From NCBI GenBank assembly GCA_013285585.1, contig JABDHH010000008.1, forward strand, positions 1 through 45,779: DNA of 45,779 bases, given 5' to 3'. The notes under the pieces are model-generated. The model was not told the origin of the DNA. It saw only the letters and a list, made by a program, of their open reading frames with translations, and did no database searches. Source of the DNA: Chlamydiota bacterium (GTDB taxonomy: Bacteria > Chlamydiota > Chlamydiia > Chlamydiales > SM23-39). The position numbers and the translations under genes were made by a program. This document shows positions 8,267 to 17,793 of this stretch, one piece after another. Within the stretch, counting starts at the first letter, position 1. The number at the start of each line of letters is the position of its first letter.

Positions 8267-11017
8267 TTATACATTTTTCAAAGGTCCTTTTTTTCCAACT
8301 GCTCGATAAAATAAGTCGAGCTGGCGGTAGAGTTCTTTCTTTTCCCACCAAAAGGCCCGCTCGATCCACCCTTTCTTTTCGTCGATGCGGCCAGCCAAGA
8401 AAAGGCTGGGAAGCGCTGCTGTCGGCGGATAAGGGGTATCCAATACGGCGCCGAAATAAGCCGCGGCGGCTTTGGGCCCTTCCTTCAAATAGGCCCAAGT
8501 GCCGAAGAGAAAATGAAGAGGGGACGTTTCTTGAGCTACGGCTCCGGTAGGATATTTATTGAAAATTCTCGCTGCCTGTCGAAAATCTTTCTGCAAAAGG
8601 CAGCGCCACAATTCTATGGCGTCGAAATTGCTGCGGAGAGATTTCGAAATTTTGCATGTCTCCAGCGTCGCATAAGTTTTTTCTAGAGGTTCCATCTCTT
8701 TCTTTTGCAATGCCTGGCGCATCCTATAATGGAGACAGCGGCATTCCCACCGGTCCATTTGCTCAGGAATCTCGACTGTTTTCAGCGGTTTCAACGCATT
8801 GCAGGCGGCGATCATGCGAGAATAGGGGAGTTCGAGGAATTTCTTTGCCGGCTCGATGGCATCGAGCTCGATCAGGGCAAAAACGGCATTTCCGAGCAGA
8901 ATTTCGTTAACTGGATCCTGTTTCAAAAAGGCTTCAGCCATTTCAACGAGAATGGGCGCCTTCCCAAGCCAAAAGGCGAGCTGGATCGCCATGTTCTGAA
9001 GCGCTGCGTTTGATTCTTCGATGAAGAGAAGCGGCTCCCAATTTTTTTGGAGGCTGTCGATGAGAGTCCTCGTATCAGGGTTTTCGAGCAAATCGGGAAT
9101 ATGCCGAAGCGCTAGGAGGATGATCCGGTAGGTGGCTTCTCGATTGTTCAATGAGCTCTCGTGCATCCGGTAGACGATGTGTTCTTTGAGCATAGGAAGA
9201 AGCGAATGCTTGGGAAATTTTCTCAAGGCGAGTTCAAGGCATTTCGCCTCTTCTTCCGCATCGCCGAGAGCTTCGTAGACAAGAGACTTCCCAAGATATT
9301 CCAATGGCGCTCCGGGAGTCCGGTAGAGCTTTTCGAATTCTTTCAAGGCAAGATGGGCAAACTTTTCTTCCATCCCTGCTTTCCCTTTTTCGAGAAGGGT
9401 CAGCCCTGCGCGAAAAAGCGCTTCCCTACCCTCCGCCCGCCCGGGAAACGATTGGCCAATGCGCCGGTATTCCCGCAGGGCAAGATCGTACAGCTTATGG
9501 CTTAAGAAGGCATTGGGAACGCTCAAACAATTCACCATCAGATTGTGGCTGCCGTCGTAAAACGACCAATTTTTTAGTTCGAAATCGCCGTCTCTCTGGA
9601 GAAATCCCACATGGGTTCCTGCAAGGGGAAGATGGCTTGCAAGTTCCAATCGGAGATGCCCATCCAAATAGAATTTCAGATGCTCTTCCACCTTTTCGAT
9701 CCGGATCTGGTGGTTCTTTCCAGGTTTCAGATAGATTCCTTTTGCTTCCATGACCTGAACATTATTCCGGAACAGGCGGCACGAAGGGTCTTTTTGGGAT
9801 CCCAGCCAGATGCAATAGCCCTCTTCTAAACTTTTCCGCTCGTCGGCTTCTGGAATACTTAAAAGAAAACCAATCCCTTTTCCGTCAGATCCCATCTTTA
9901 CTTCGGCATCCATCCGGATGTTTTCAGGAAATGACCGGCTGGAAATCGCAAGCGCGGCCCATTCGGTCACATCGAGCGAGCGGGTGATGGCGATATTTTT
10001 CGCCAAGAGGATGTGCTCCTGGAATTGCCAGTCTTCCGAATTTAAGAGATCGAGTTCGCCTAAATAGATCCATTCGGGCTTTCCTTCGATGTAGTTTTTC
10101 ACATCGGCGATCAATTCTTCGACGTTCTTATAGCGCTCGGAAGCTTCTCGAGCGAGGCATTTTTTACAGACGGCTGCGAGTTGATGAGGCACATCGCGGT
10201 AGGGCGCCATCTCTACGGGATGGATGAGTTCTTCCGTATGGAGCGTTTTGCGGAATGCAGCGATTGTCTTTCGCTGGAATGGAAGCTGCAAGGTAAGAAG
10301 TTGATATAAAATGACGCCGAGGGCATAGACATCGGTTTGAACGGAAGATGCATTGGCTCCTGTGAGCCGTTCGGGAGGCATGTAGGCAAGGGTGCCTGTG
10401 ATTTTTCCGGGCCTAGTCAGATCCTCGCTGGACCGGGACTCTTTTTCAGGAGTTGGCTCGCGGCCTCCTTCCTCCTCTTCTTTGATCTGCTCGAGGAAAT
10501 CGGCAATCCCCCAATCGAGGATCATGACTTCTCCATATTTCCCTACGATAATGTTCTCAGGTTTCAGATCTCGGTGGATGATCCCCTTAGAATGGGTATA
10601 GGCCACGGCCTCGCATACCTGAAGATAGATTCTCGCTAAGGAAGGAATTGAGCGTCCGATCGGATGAAGGGGCTCTCCATTTTTTTCTTCTTCACGGGTC
10701 TTCCGAAGAATTTGGCGGAGCGTTTCCCCCTCTACAAACGGCATGGTGTAATAGATGTCGGGGGAGGCCGTTTCAACCGAAAGAATGGGGACGATCGAGG
10801 GATGGGTCAGGACGCTCGCGACTTTGGCTTCCCTCAAAAACCGGCTCTGGAGCGTCTTGTTCTCTTTCAGATCCGGCCGGATCCGCTTCAAGGCCACGCT
10901 GCGGCCGCATGAAGGATCTTTGGCAAGAAAAACCTCTCCCATTCCTCCTCTGCCTAGGCTTTCTAGGATGGAATAAGGGCCGATCGAAGAAGGGGGGTCA
11001 AGAGTTTTCTGATTCAT
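8267..11017 (-). CDS. pknD: PknD-type Ser/Thr protein kinase with large C-terminal region
   Basis: Chlamydial Hanks-type protein kinase. Visible motifs: Gly-rich loop GRGGMGEVF at 22-30, Lys44 in VALK, catalytic HRDLKPEN at 148-155 and a DWG motif (168-170) in place of the usual DFG; I recall DWG as characteristic of this family. The kinase domain ends near 325. The remaining ~590 residues include a beta-rich, LamG-like part (about 330-515) and helical, TPR-like repeats to the end. The length of about 916 residues is close to C. trachomatis PknD (CT301). The ATG at 11017 places the glycine loop where the family has it; an in-frame TTG at 11080 would add 21 residues with no better ribosome site. 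A PP2C phosphatase that could oppose it lies at 22298. Confidence 0.95.
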   Translation of the reverse strand: MNQKTLDPPSSIGPYSILESLGRGGMGEVFLAKDPSCGRSVALKRIRPDLKENKTLQSRFLREAKVASVLTHPSIVPILSVETASPDIYYTMPFVEGETLRQILRKTREEEKNGEPLHPIGRSIPSLARIYLQVCEAVAYTHSKGIIHRDLKPENIIVGKYGEVMILDWGIADFLEQIKEEEEGGREPTPEKESRSSEDLTRPGKITGTLAYMPPERLTGANASSVQTDVYALGVILYQLLTLQLPFQRKTIAAFRKTLHTEELIHPVEMAPYRDVPHQLAAVCKKCLAREASERYKNVEELIADVKNYIEGKPEWIYLGELDLLNSEDWQFQEHILLAKNIAITRSLDVTEWAALAISSRSFPENIRMDAEVKMGSDGKGIGFLLSIPEADERKSLEEGYCIWLGSQKDPSCRLFRNNVQVMEAKGIYLKPGKNHQIRIEKVEEHLKFYLDGHLRLELASHLPLAGTHVGFLQRDGDFELKNWSFYDGSHNLMVNCLSVPNAFLSHKLYDLALREYRRIGQSFPGRAEGREALFRAGLTLLEKGKAGMEEKFAHLALKEFEKLYRTPGAPLEYLGKSLVYEALGDAEEEAKCLELALRKFPKHSLLPMLKEHIVYRMHESSLNNREATYRIILLALRHIPDLLENPDTRTLIDSLQKNWEPLLFIEESNAALQNMAIQLAFWLGKAPILVEMAEAFLKQDPVNEILLGNAVFALIELDAIEPAKKFLELPYSRMIAACNALKPLKTVEIPEQMDRWECRCLHYRMRQALQKKEMEPLEKTYATLETCKISKSLRSNFDAIELWRCLLQKDFRQAARIFNKYPTGAVAQETSPLHFLFGTWAYLKEGPKAAAAYFGAVLDTPYPPTAALPSLFLAGRIDEKKGWIERAFWWEKKELYRQLDLFYRAVGKKGPLKNV

Positions 11018-11135
11018 ATGGTAACTTGACCAAACGTCATCCCATAAACGGCGAATTGCCGCAAGAAAATTCTGGTTCAAATGTTTCTTTTATTCGATCT
11101 GACGCTAAAGATCTTATTAACCTGAGTTGGGTTCG

Positions 11136-11166
11136 TTGACAGTCTCTGAAAGGTTGTTTCTAAAGT
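11136..11166 (+). promoter_or_regulatory. Possible trpS promoter
   Basis: TTGACA at 11136-11141 is followed after 19 bases by TAAAGT at 11161-11166. The spacing is long and the -10 is weak, so this is tentative. It lies in the 171-base gap between the divergent pknD and trpS. Confidence 0.35.
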
Positions 11167-11179
11167 GTTGGGCGAGTAG

Positions 11180-12196
<1,017 letters not shown>

Positions 12197-12365
12197 CCTC
12201 GACTTTGTACAATTTCGTGAAGGCATCTCCGAGAGAGTCGCTGGCCCTTTCCCCCTTTTTTTTGCTCATTGATAGAGGCCTTCGGCTATGAATTTCGCAA
12301 AAGAAGGAAAAAATTGCAGAGCGTCTCCTCTAAATCTGCTCGTCAGAAATTGTACAAAGTCGAGG
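12197..12365. repeat. Hairpin element B, 169 bp
   Basis: The terminal repeats are 20 bp and perfect (CCTCGACTTTGTACAATTTC at 12197-12216 and its complement at 12346-12365). They start at the base after the trpS stop codon and end ten bases before the next start codon. The interior pairs only loosely. A fragment of the same family lies at 6222-6266. The tip core GACTTTGT is shared with element E at 24898, suggesting a common subfamily. Confidence 0.85.
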
Positions 12366-12375
12366 TAAATAGAAT

Positions 12376-13170
12376 ATGCAACTGATTTATGTTTTTTTGG
12401 CGACCCTGATAACAATAGTTGGTGCTGCAGAAACCAAAGATAATTATTTTGCCTTTTTGGAAATGATTCAACAGCCCAATGGAAATTTCCGGCAAGGGGA
12501 GATCGAAGTTGTGGTAGATCCTGCCGAGATTGCAAAAATTGAAGAGATCCAGAAAAAACGGCTAATCCAAAAAGGATTTTCCGATGAGGAAGCCGTTCAA
12601 TCCAGCAAGATCGGGATCGTTTCGGAAGATATTTACTGGATTTGGATCCGCGATGCGGTCTATTTTCCGAAAGGCGTTCCCGGCACATATGACCGGCTGA
12701 TGTGGAAAACAGAGGGGAGGGGAGCTGCGGTGCTTCCTGTCCTTGCAAATGGCCGGGTCGTCCTCAACCTCAATTTCCGCCATGCAACTCGGTCTTGGGA
12801 ACTTGAATTGCCGAGAGGTATCGGTAAAAAAGGGGAGACCCTGGAACAAACAGCGCTCCGCGAATTAAAAGAAGAAACGGGATTGGAAGCTGATTCCGCT
12901 GTCTTTTTAGGCGAAATGGTTCCCGATAGCGGAACCATCTGCTCAATCGTTCCTATTTACTTAGGGCGCGTTTCCAAACAGGGATTGAGCGACCGAGAAT
13001 ACTCCGAGGCAATTGCAGATATACTTTCCTTTTCAAAAGAGGAGCTGAAAAAAGGGCTCCTCGACGGATATTTAGAAGTTCCTTTGAATGGAAATAAACA
13101 AAAAGTTCCGCTGCGGGACTCTTTCACCGCTTTCGCCATACTTCAGGCTGAACTGCGTAAACTTCTCTAG
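12376..13170 (+). CDS. Nudix hydrolase with N-terminal signal peptide
   Basis: A 264-residue protein. Residues 1-18 form a short hydrophobic segment ending in Gly-Ala-Ala, followed by Glu-Thr-Lys-Asp, which looks like a signal peptide cut near residue 18. A helical region of about 90 residues follows, then the Nudix fold with an intact box (G148-x5-E154-x7-R162-E163-x2-E166-E167-x-G169). The general reaction is hydrolysis of nucleoside diphosphate derivatives; the substrate is unknown. Nudix enzymes are normally cytosolic, so the leader is unusual. If real, the protein would act in the periplasm or be secreted towards the host. The gene stands alone between trpS and SRP RNA. A solo arm of element E touches its stop codon. 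Confidence 0.88.
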   Translation: MQLIYVFLATLITIVGAAETKDNYFAFLEMIQQPNGNFRQGEIEVVVDPAEIAKIEEIQKKRLIQKGFSDEEAVQSSKIGIVSEDIYWIWIRDAVYFPKGVPGTYDRLMWKTEGRGAAVLPVLANGRVVLNLNFRHATRSWELELPRGIGKKGETLEQTALRELKEETGLEADSAVFLGEMVPDSGTICSIVPIYLGRVSKQGLSDREYSEAIADILSFSKEELKKGLLDGYLEVPLNGNKQKVPLRDSFTAFAILQAELRKLL

Positions 13171-13188
13171 AAATGGACAAAGTCCAGT
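13171..13188. repeat. Solo arm of hairpin element E
   Basis: The 18 bases AAATGGACAAAGTCCAGT are identical to the right terminal repeat of element E (25044-25061). They start at the base after the Nudix stop codon. No partner arm is found nearby, so this is a fragment or an insertion remnant. Confidence 0.7.
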
Positions 13189-13294
13189 AGAATTACACTG
13201 TTTATACTGTTAACGAATGGGGATGGGATCATCTATGCCAGCGCGACCCTACGCAATAGAAGCTTGTATACAGCTCCCAGCAATCAATAAAAAA

Positions 13295-13392
13295 CACCGG
13301 AGAGGGCCACGCGACACAAGACAGGTTCTTTAAGGCTGCTGCCTTCCGGCCCTGACCTAGTTCAGATTGCTTATTCCACGGGTTCCCCGGTG
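13295..13392 (-). ncRNA. ffs: Signal recognition particle RNA (4.5S, small bacterial type)
   Basis: Read on the minus strand, the segment holds the hallmark SRP domain IV: GGTCAGGGCCGGAAGGCAGC, with the GGAA tetraloop and the asymmetric AGCAGCC internal loop that bind Ffh. The ends pair to close the long hairpin (CACCGGGG at the 5' end, CTCTCCGGTG at the 3' end). The size of about 98 nt fits the short bacterial form without an Alu domain. This RNA with Ffh targets membrane and secreted proteins to the Sec translocon. End positions are taken from the pairing. Confidence 0.93.
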
Positions 13393-13399
13393 AAGCTCC

Positions 13400-13427
13400 A
13401 GTCTACCAGAAAGTTCATCAACCCCAA
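13400..13427 (-). promoter_or_regulatory. Possible SRP RNA promoter
   Basis: On the minus strand TTGGGG (13422-13427) and TAGACT (13400-13405) are separated by 16 bases, with the RNA 5' end seven bases downstream. Both boxes are imperfect; the position supports the call. Confidence 0.4.
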
Positions 13428-13513
13428 AGAACTAAATTTATATCCAAGCAAAATCCGACACTTACGAAAAGCAAACGGCCTTTGTGACTTTTGTCGATCC
13501 TGACAATCTATCG

Positions 13514-13954
13514 CTACCCCCCTGCCCTCGGAGGAACTGAGAGTGCACCTGGAGCTCCCCCTGCTCCTCCCGCAGCATTCCTGGCAGCTAAGAATAGTAC
13601 TACCACACTTAAAATGCCAACTCCGGTAAACAACGTTTCAACTGGCGCTTCGATTGCTGCCTCCACCGTTTTTTCCACAACATATGTTCCTCCTTTCACT
13701 AATACTAGGCCAGCTACTACTACGTTCCCCACTGAAAATGCTATCGGTGTCGGACCGGATCTTAAACTTTTTGTTATTCTCGAAATTAACAAACCGGATT
13801 TTTTCAATATATCGCGTATTCTCGCTATGCTTTCAACTGGTGATGGTATTGGATAAGCCTGGAAGGGGCTTTGATTCGGAACGATGCTGCTATTTACCCA
13901 GGTAGCTGGGCAAGTATTTTGAACTGCCATATTCATATATATCTCCATTTTCAT
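13514..13954 (-). CDS. Small membrane protein with two hydrophobic segments (Inc-like layout)
   Basis: No family recognised. The 146-residue reading has a soluble N-terminal ~65 residues, then two hydrophobic stretches (about 70-90 and 108-126) separated by a short helical loop, ending in a Gly/Ala/Pro-rich tail. Two closely spaced membrane segments resemble the bilobed domain of chlamydial inclusion-membrane (Inc) proteins, but small inner-membrane proteins look similar. The better start may be the ATG at 13936 (140 residues), which has GGAG four bases upstream. The opposite strand is also open here (13491-13856), but it lacks a sensible fold pattern and a ribosome site. Confidence 0.55.
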   Translation of the reverse strand: MKMEIYMNMAVQNTCPATWVNSSIVPNQSPFQAYPIPSPVESIARIRDILKKSGLLISRITKSLRSGPTPIAFSVGNVVVAGLVLVKGGTYVVEKTVEAAIEAPVETLFTGVGILSVVVLFLAARNAAGGAGGAPGALSVPPRAGG

Positions 13955-14233
13955 TAAAAAAATAACACATAACTTCTTTTTTTTGCAAAATATAACTTTT
14001 TTAAATTTTTACTATTTATTACAAAAATTTTAATTACAAAAGTTGCAAATATAAATATTGTCAAATTGATTCATGCTGATTAATAAAAAGCCTAATGTAT
14101 TTTTAAATTTTTGTTTTTAACCAAAAAATTTTAAAGTCGGGAAGGACTTTTTATAAAACAGTATGAATCAATAAGAGGTCACAACTTAGGTAATTAAAAT
14201 TTTTAGAACAAATAGCAAATGCATTGATTCATA
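13955..14233. other. AT-rich intergenic stretch with repeated ATTGATTCAT words
   Basis: There is no coding potential in this very AT-rich stretch. The word ATTGATTCAT occurs at 14065 and 14223, and its complement at 14163. The last two form an 11-bp perfect inverted repeat (14162-14172 and 14223-14233) ending exactly at the transposase-remnant start. This could be an insertion-sequence end or a regulatory site. Confidence 0.5.
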
Positions 14234-14611
14234 GTGCTTGATAATCAGCTTATGTTGAATCACGATGAATTCATTCGACAACTTTCAGAGCAAAACGCTT
14301 ATCTCATAAAGCAAAACGCCCAATTGATCGAGGAAAATCGATGGCTCAATGAGCGTCTCGACATCGCCCTCAATACCATCGCACAGCTGCAAGAAGAAAA
14401 TCAGCGTCTGAAAGATGAGATAGCGACGCTAAAAGGACAGAAGTCTCGTCCAAAAATCCCACCAAGTACTTTGGAAGGAGCGAAGAGCAAAGATAAACAA
14501 AAGGATAATCTTTGGGGGGAGGCACTTTCGACAAAGTATACGCCCCCCTCCCAAGCTTGAAATCGAAAAGCATCCAAAAACTCAACGAAATCGAAGTTCG
14601 TAGACACCCTC
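14234..14611 (+). pseudogene. Truncated transposase N-terminus (IS66-like)
   Basis: The open frame (14234-14560) gives 108 residues. It has an amphipathic leucine-zipper-like coiled coil at about 10-68 (repeated Gln-Asn, Glu-Glu-Asn and Leu heptads) followed by a Lys-rich Pro-Pro-Ser-Thr linker. This is the N-terminal layout of IS66-type transposases. A catalytic domain is absent. After the stop, another frame continues with a basic stretch rather like the next part of such proteins, so a frameshift is likely. The remnant runs into the 3' end of spoIID, so an insertion or recombination ended here. The start may be GTG 14234 or ATG 14252. The family assignment is tentative. Confidence 0.55.
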
Positions 14612-15790
14612 TTACTTCAGTATTCCGTCCGGGAGAGCGTCCAAGTTGAAGAGGTAAGTTTCTGGAAAAAATTTGGCTAGAATTTTGACTGCATTATCGC
14701 CGTTTTGCGCCTGTGCGGACGCCGAATATAGGCAGAGGCCGACCCCATGCCCTTTGCCGAAACCGGTAAATAGAATTGCGTCTTCTTTCACCGATACATT
14801 GAAATCGGAGCTGAGGATATGGTCTTTGCCGAGACGCTCTTGCAGTGTAAAAAAGTCGATATCGTGAGTTTCGCTGTTATCCTGGATCCGAAGCCCGTAG
14901 GATTTTCCTGAAGATGGGTCGACGAATACCTCGATCGATTTAACTAGGGGAATATCGAGCAGTTTCGCAAGATTTTTCTTAGAGATCAGATAGGTCCATT
15001 TAGAGTCATGCCGAGCCAGAGCTGCATGGGGCGCATCCACCCCTCTCTCCGGGGCATCGGCATCTTGACGGAAGATCGCTTCGTATCTTGCAGTCTTACC
15101 GGCGCTATGCTCTGTCCAGGTAGCGGCGAAGGGAGAATTCCTCCCGTTATTCGGATGGACGAGGATTAAATGGCGGGTAGTGTCCGCAGCTCGCACCGCA
15201 GGTGAATTCGATACGATGAGAGCGCTGCCTGAATACTGATCTGCAGCGGCGGACGTATGCCAAAAGCTGTTCGGGTTTTTCATCGCACGGAAATAGGCGT
15301 CGGTCCGAATAAGGATCGCAAGGGCGGACATCACCTCAGGTTCCATCGGAGTCGGGAACTGGGTCGAAAGGATCGATTTGACGTAAGATTCGATATCGAG
15401 GTCATTGACGATATTGATCATTCCGGACACGCCAAATATCGCAACTGCTCCACTATATTGGATGCCGTTGATGAAAATCGAGGTGTCGGAGCTTTTCGGG
15501 TGAATGTAGATTTGATGGATGCCGGGAAACTCTTCTCCCCATTTTAGCCCGCTTTCCGTTTCTCTGATGATGAATCGCTTGCCAAGCAGGCCGGAAGCGA
15601 TCTTGCTCCCGTCATGAGGATTGAAAAGCGTATAGGGGCCTTTCACTTCCAAAAGAGCTTCGGATGCGTCTTTTTCAAGAAGGACTTGGATATTTCGCGG
15701 CGCAATCGGGGCTGCTATCCGTTGGAAGGGTGCTTCCTCAGAAAAAAGTGTGCCGCAAATGAGGATGGCGGTTGCTAGTAGTGCTTTCAT
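14612..15790 (-). CDS. spoIID: SpoIID/LytB-domain protein, septal peptidoglycan factor
   Basis: A 392-residue exported protein with a signal peptide (about 1-17) and the SpoIID/amidase-enhancer domain. In sporulating bacteria SpoIID is a lytic transglycosylase that cuts glycan strands; chlamydial homologues are linked to the division septum. Recognisable pieces: the Ser-Tyr-Val-Lys-Ser-Ile strand at 135-140, the helix around Ile160-Arg162-Thr163, and the C-terminal GFGKGHGVG motif at 343-351. Where Bacillus SpoIID has its catalytic Glu (Val-Val-x-x-Glu-Met), this protein has Leu-Ser-Thr-Gln-Phe with Gln144, so the enzyme may bind rather than cut. The gene overlaps the ruvB stop by 4 bases, so the two are translationally coupled. 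The ruvB-spoIID pairing is chlamydial. Confidence 0.93.
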   Translation of the reverse strand: MKALLATAILICGTLFSEEAPFQRIAAPIAPRNIQVLLEKDASEALLEVKGPYTLFNPHDGSKIASGLLGKRFIIRETESGLKWGEEFPGIHQIYIHPKSSDTSIFINGIQYSGAVAIFGVSGMINIVNDLDIESYVKSILSTQFPTPMEPEVMSALAILIRTDAYFRAMKNPNSFWHTSAAADQYSGSALIVSNSPAVRAADTTRHLILVHPNNGRNSPFAATWTEHSAGKTARYEAIFRQDADAPERGVDAPHAALARHDSKWTYLISKKNLAKLLDIPLVKSIEVFVDPSSGKSYGLRIQDNSETHDIDFFTLQERLGKDHILSSDFNVSVKEDAILFTGFGKGHGVGLCLYSASAQAQNGDNAVKILAKFFPETYLFNLDALPDGILK

Positions 15791-16797
15791 AAAAACTCCG
15801 TTTGCGGCCGTTTACGGCCGATATGTTCATAGGCGAGGGCGGTTGCTTCCCGTCCGCGCGGCGTTCTCTTGATAAATCCTTGCAAAATGAGAAACGGCTC
15901 ATACACTTCTTCCAAAGTCTGAGCCTCCTCTCCGACCGCCGCGGCCAAATTATTGAGGCCTACAGGGCCCCCGTTGTGATGATCTATCATAATGAAGAGG
16001 ATTTTTTTGTCCATTTCATCTAAACCCTTTTCATCGATCGCCAGCATTTCAAGAGCTTGTCTTGCCAAGAGCGCATCGATCGATTTGAGTTTGCGGATCT
16101 GGGCGAAATCGCGCGCCCAGCGAAGCAGGTTGTTGGTGATCCTAGGCGTGCCGCGGGACCGTTTTGCGATCTCGAGCGAAGCTTCCGGAGTCAATTTTAC
16201 GTCCAGAAGGGAGGCGGTTCGATGGACGATCTTGCATAAAGTAGCGTCGTCGTAATAGTCAAGCCGGAGGGAAATCAGGAATCGGGATCGCATCGGCGCG
16301 CTGAGAAGCCCGGAGCGTGTCGTGGCGCCTACCAGTGTAAACGGGTTCAGCTTGACTCGGACTGACCGGGCGTTCGGACCTGAATCGATCATGAGGTCGA
16401 GATTGAAATCCTCCATCGCCGGGTACAGATACTCTTCTGCGACTTTCGAAAGGCGGTGTATTTCGTCTATAAATAATACATCCCCTTGTTTCAAATTGGT
16501 CAACAAGCCTGCGAGATCGCCCGCTTTTTCGATGGCGGGGCCTGAAGTGACGAAAAGCTGAGTTCCCATCGCCTTGGCGATAATATGCGCAAGGGTCGTC
16601 TTTCCCAGCCCGGGAGGCCCGGAAAAAAGGCAATGTCCCAAAGCCTCGCCGCGAGACTTGGCGGCTTCTATGAAAACCTCTAGTCTTTGCCGGACCGACT
16701 CCTGTCCTAAAAAATCAGACAGCGTCTGCGGCCTTAACGGGGTTTCAAAAGGCGCGTCAGGTTTCGCCCAAGACGATTCGATGCAAGGATTGTCCAT
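15787..16797 (-). CDS. ruvB: Holliday junction branch-migration helicase RuvB
   Basis: AAA+ ATPase of the RuvABC complex. It forms hexameric rings on DNA arms gripped by RuvA and drives branch migration of Holliday junctions. Walker A is GPPGLGKTT at 60-68, Walker B is DEIHRL at 111-116, sensor 1 is GATTRSG at 157-163 and the arginine finger is Arg170. The C-terminal winged helix ends in TPRGREAT. Length (336 residues) is standard. The ATG at 16797 faces dcd across a 69-base gap that must carry both promoters. ruvA and ruvC are not in the window. Confidence 0.98.
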   Translation of the reverse strand: MDNPCIESSWAKPDAPFETPLRPQTLSDFLGQESVRQRLEVFIEAAKSRGEALGHCLFSGPPGLGKTTLAHIIAKAMGTQLFVTSGPAIEKAGDLAGLLTNLKQGDVLFIDEIHRLSKVAEEYLYPAMEDFNLDLMIDSGPNARSVRVKLNPFTLVGATTRSGLLSAPMRSRFLISLRLDYYDDATLCKIVHRTASLLDVKLTPEASLEIAKRSRGTPRITNNLLRWARDFAQIRKLKSIDALLARQALEMLAIDEKGLDEMDKKILFIMIDHHNGGPVGLNNLAAAVGEEAQTLEEVYEPFLILQGFIKRTPRGREATALAYEHIGRKRPQTEFL

Positions 16798-16866
16798 ACG
16801 TTGAAAAATGTAGCAAGAAAATCATTTCAAGCGCTATATCTACTGTTTTCCAACACGAGTTTTTGC

Positions 16867-17433
16867 ATGAGTTTGCGATCTGATAAATGGATCCGCCGCA
16901 TGGCGGTCGACCATAAAATGATTGAGCCCTTCACCGACACCCAAGTTCGAGAGGCGAATGGTAAAAAATTAGTCAGCTATGGTTTGTCAAGCTATGGCTA
17001 CGACCTCCGGGTCGCTGAAGAATTCAAGGTCTTCACGAACGTCTACAATTCGATCGTCGATCCCAAGCACTTCCAGCCGGAGGCCTTCGTCGATATAAGG
17101 GGAGAGTCCTGCGTCATCCCCCCGAATTCATTCGCTCTGGCCCGCAGCGTAGAATATTTCCGGATCCCCCGGAACGTACTGACTCTCTGCATCGGCAAAT
17201 CGACCTATGCAAGATGCGGTATCATTGTCAACGTCACTCCCTTCGAACCGGAATGGGAAGGATACGTGACACTGGAAATTTCCAACACAACTCCTTTGCC
17301 GGCAAAAATTTACGCCGGAGAAGGGCTTGCGCAAGTGCTCTTTTTCGTCGCCGAGGAAGTCTGCGAAGTCTCCTACGCCGACCGGAAAGGCAAATACATG
17401 AAGCAGATGACCATCACTTATCCGTCCATCTAA
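16867..17433 (+). CDS. dcd: dCTP deaminase
   Basis: Trimeric enzyme of the dUTPase fold that deaminates dCTP to dUTP, the first step of dTTP synthesis from dCTP. The motifs [13 protein letters not shown] (about 37-49), PNSFALARS and [10 protein letters not shown] are characteristic, and [10 protein letters not shown] carries the catalytic Glu. From the ATG at 16867 the protein is 188 residues, matching the family. An in-frame TTG at 16801 would add 22 residues that lack the fold. It lies back to back with ruvB, as in Chlamydia (dcd-ruvB, CT039/CT040). Confidence 0.96.
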   Translation: MSLRSDKWIRRMAVDHKMIEPFTDTQVREANGKKLVSYGLSSYGYDLRVAEEFKVFTNVYNSIVDPKHFQPEAFVDIRGESCVIPPNSFALARSVEYFRIPRNVLTLCIGKSTYARCGIIVNVTPFEPEWEGYVTLEISNTTPLPAKIYAGEGLAQVLFFVAEEVCEVSYADRKGKYMKQMTITYPSI

Positions 17434-17511
17434 GACACTCTTAAAAACTGCTTTTTTTTGAAGGGTATTTAAAACAAATCGAAAATCGAGATAATGGGGC
17501 CGAGGGCAATA

Positions 17512-17793
17512 ATGAGCGGATCTTGGTGGCGCAAGTGGTGGTGGGTCGTGGTTTTCTGTCTTGCAGCCACATCCCTGTATCTGCATTTCATCCAGACCAA
17601 GAAATGCCAGATAGAGGAACTTTCTTCCCGTTTCGCTGAAATGAAGAAAGAAAAATTGTTTGCTTTGCAAGAACGGGAATCCCTGTGTCTCCAGATCGAA
17701 TCCCAGAGCGACCCAAGCTGGATCGAAATGATTCTCATGCGAGATCTTGGAGTCGTGCCGGAAGGATGGCTTAAGGTTCATTTTACCAAATGA
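17512..17793 (+). CDS. Small bitopic coiled-coil protein, FtsB/DivIC-like
   Basis: About 93 residues: a Trp-rich start, one membrane segment (about 7-26), a coiled coil (about 30-67) and the ending Arg-Asp-Leu-Gly-Val-Val-Pro-Glu-Gly. This is the layout of septum-initiation proteins FtsB/DivIC, which end in a similar Leu-Gly-x-Val-x-x-Gly-Glu motif, so a role in the division complex is plausible. The start at 17512 has GAGG six bases upstream; an in-frame ATG at 17494 is also possible. The stop overlaps the next start by four bases (ATGA). The same small gene precedes the CNNM pair in Chlamydia as I recall (CT255 position). Confidence 0.8.
   Translation: MSGSWWRKWWWVVVFCLAATSLYLHFIQTKKCQIEELSSRFAEMKKEKLFALQERESLCLQIESQSDPSWIEMILMRDLGVVPEGWLKVHFTK

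Noticed and set aside
12266-12748. Open frame of 160 residues opposite the signal-peptide Nudix gene
   Set aside because: It crosses element B and the Nudix start, and has no family pattern. The Nudix box on the plus strand is clear.
13491-13856. Plus-strand open frame of 121 residues
   Set aside because: It is the mirror of the minus-strand membrane-protein gene at 13514-13954 and lacks a ribosome site.
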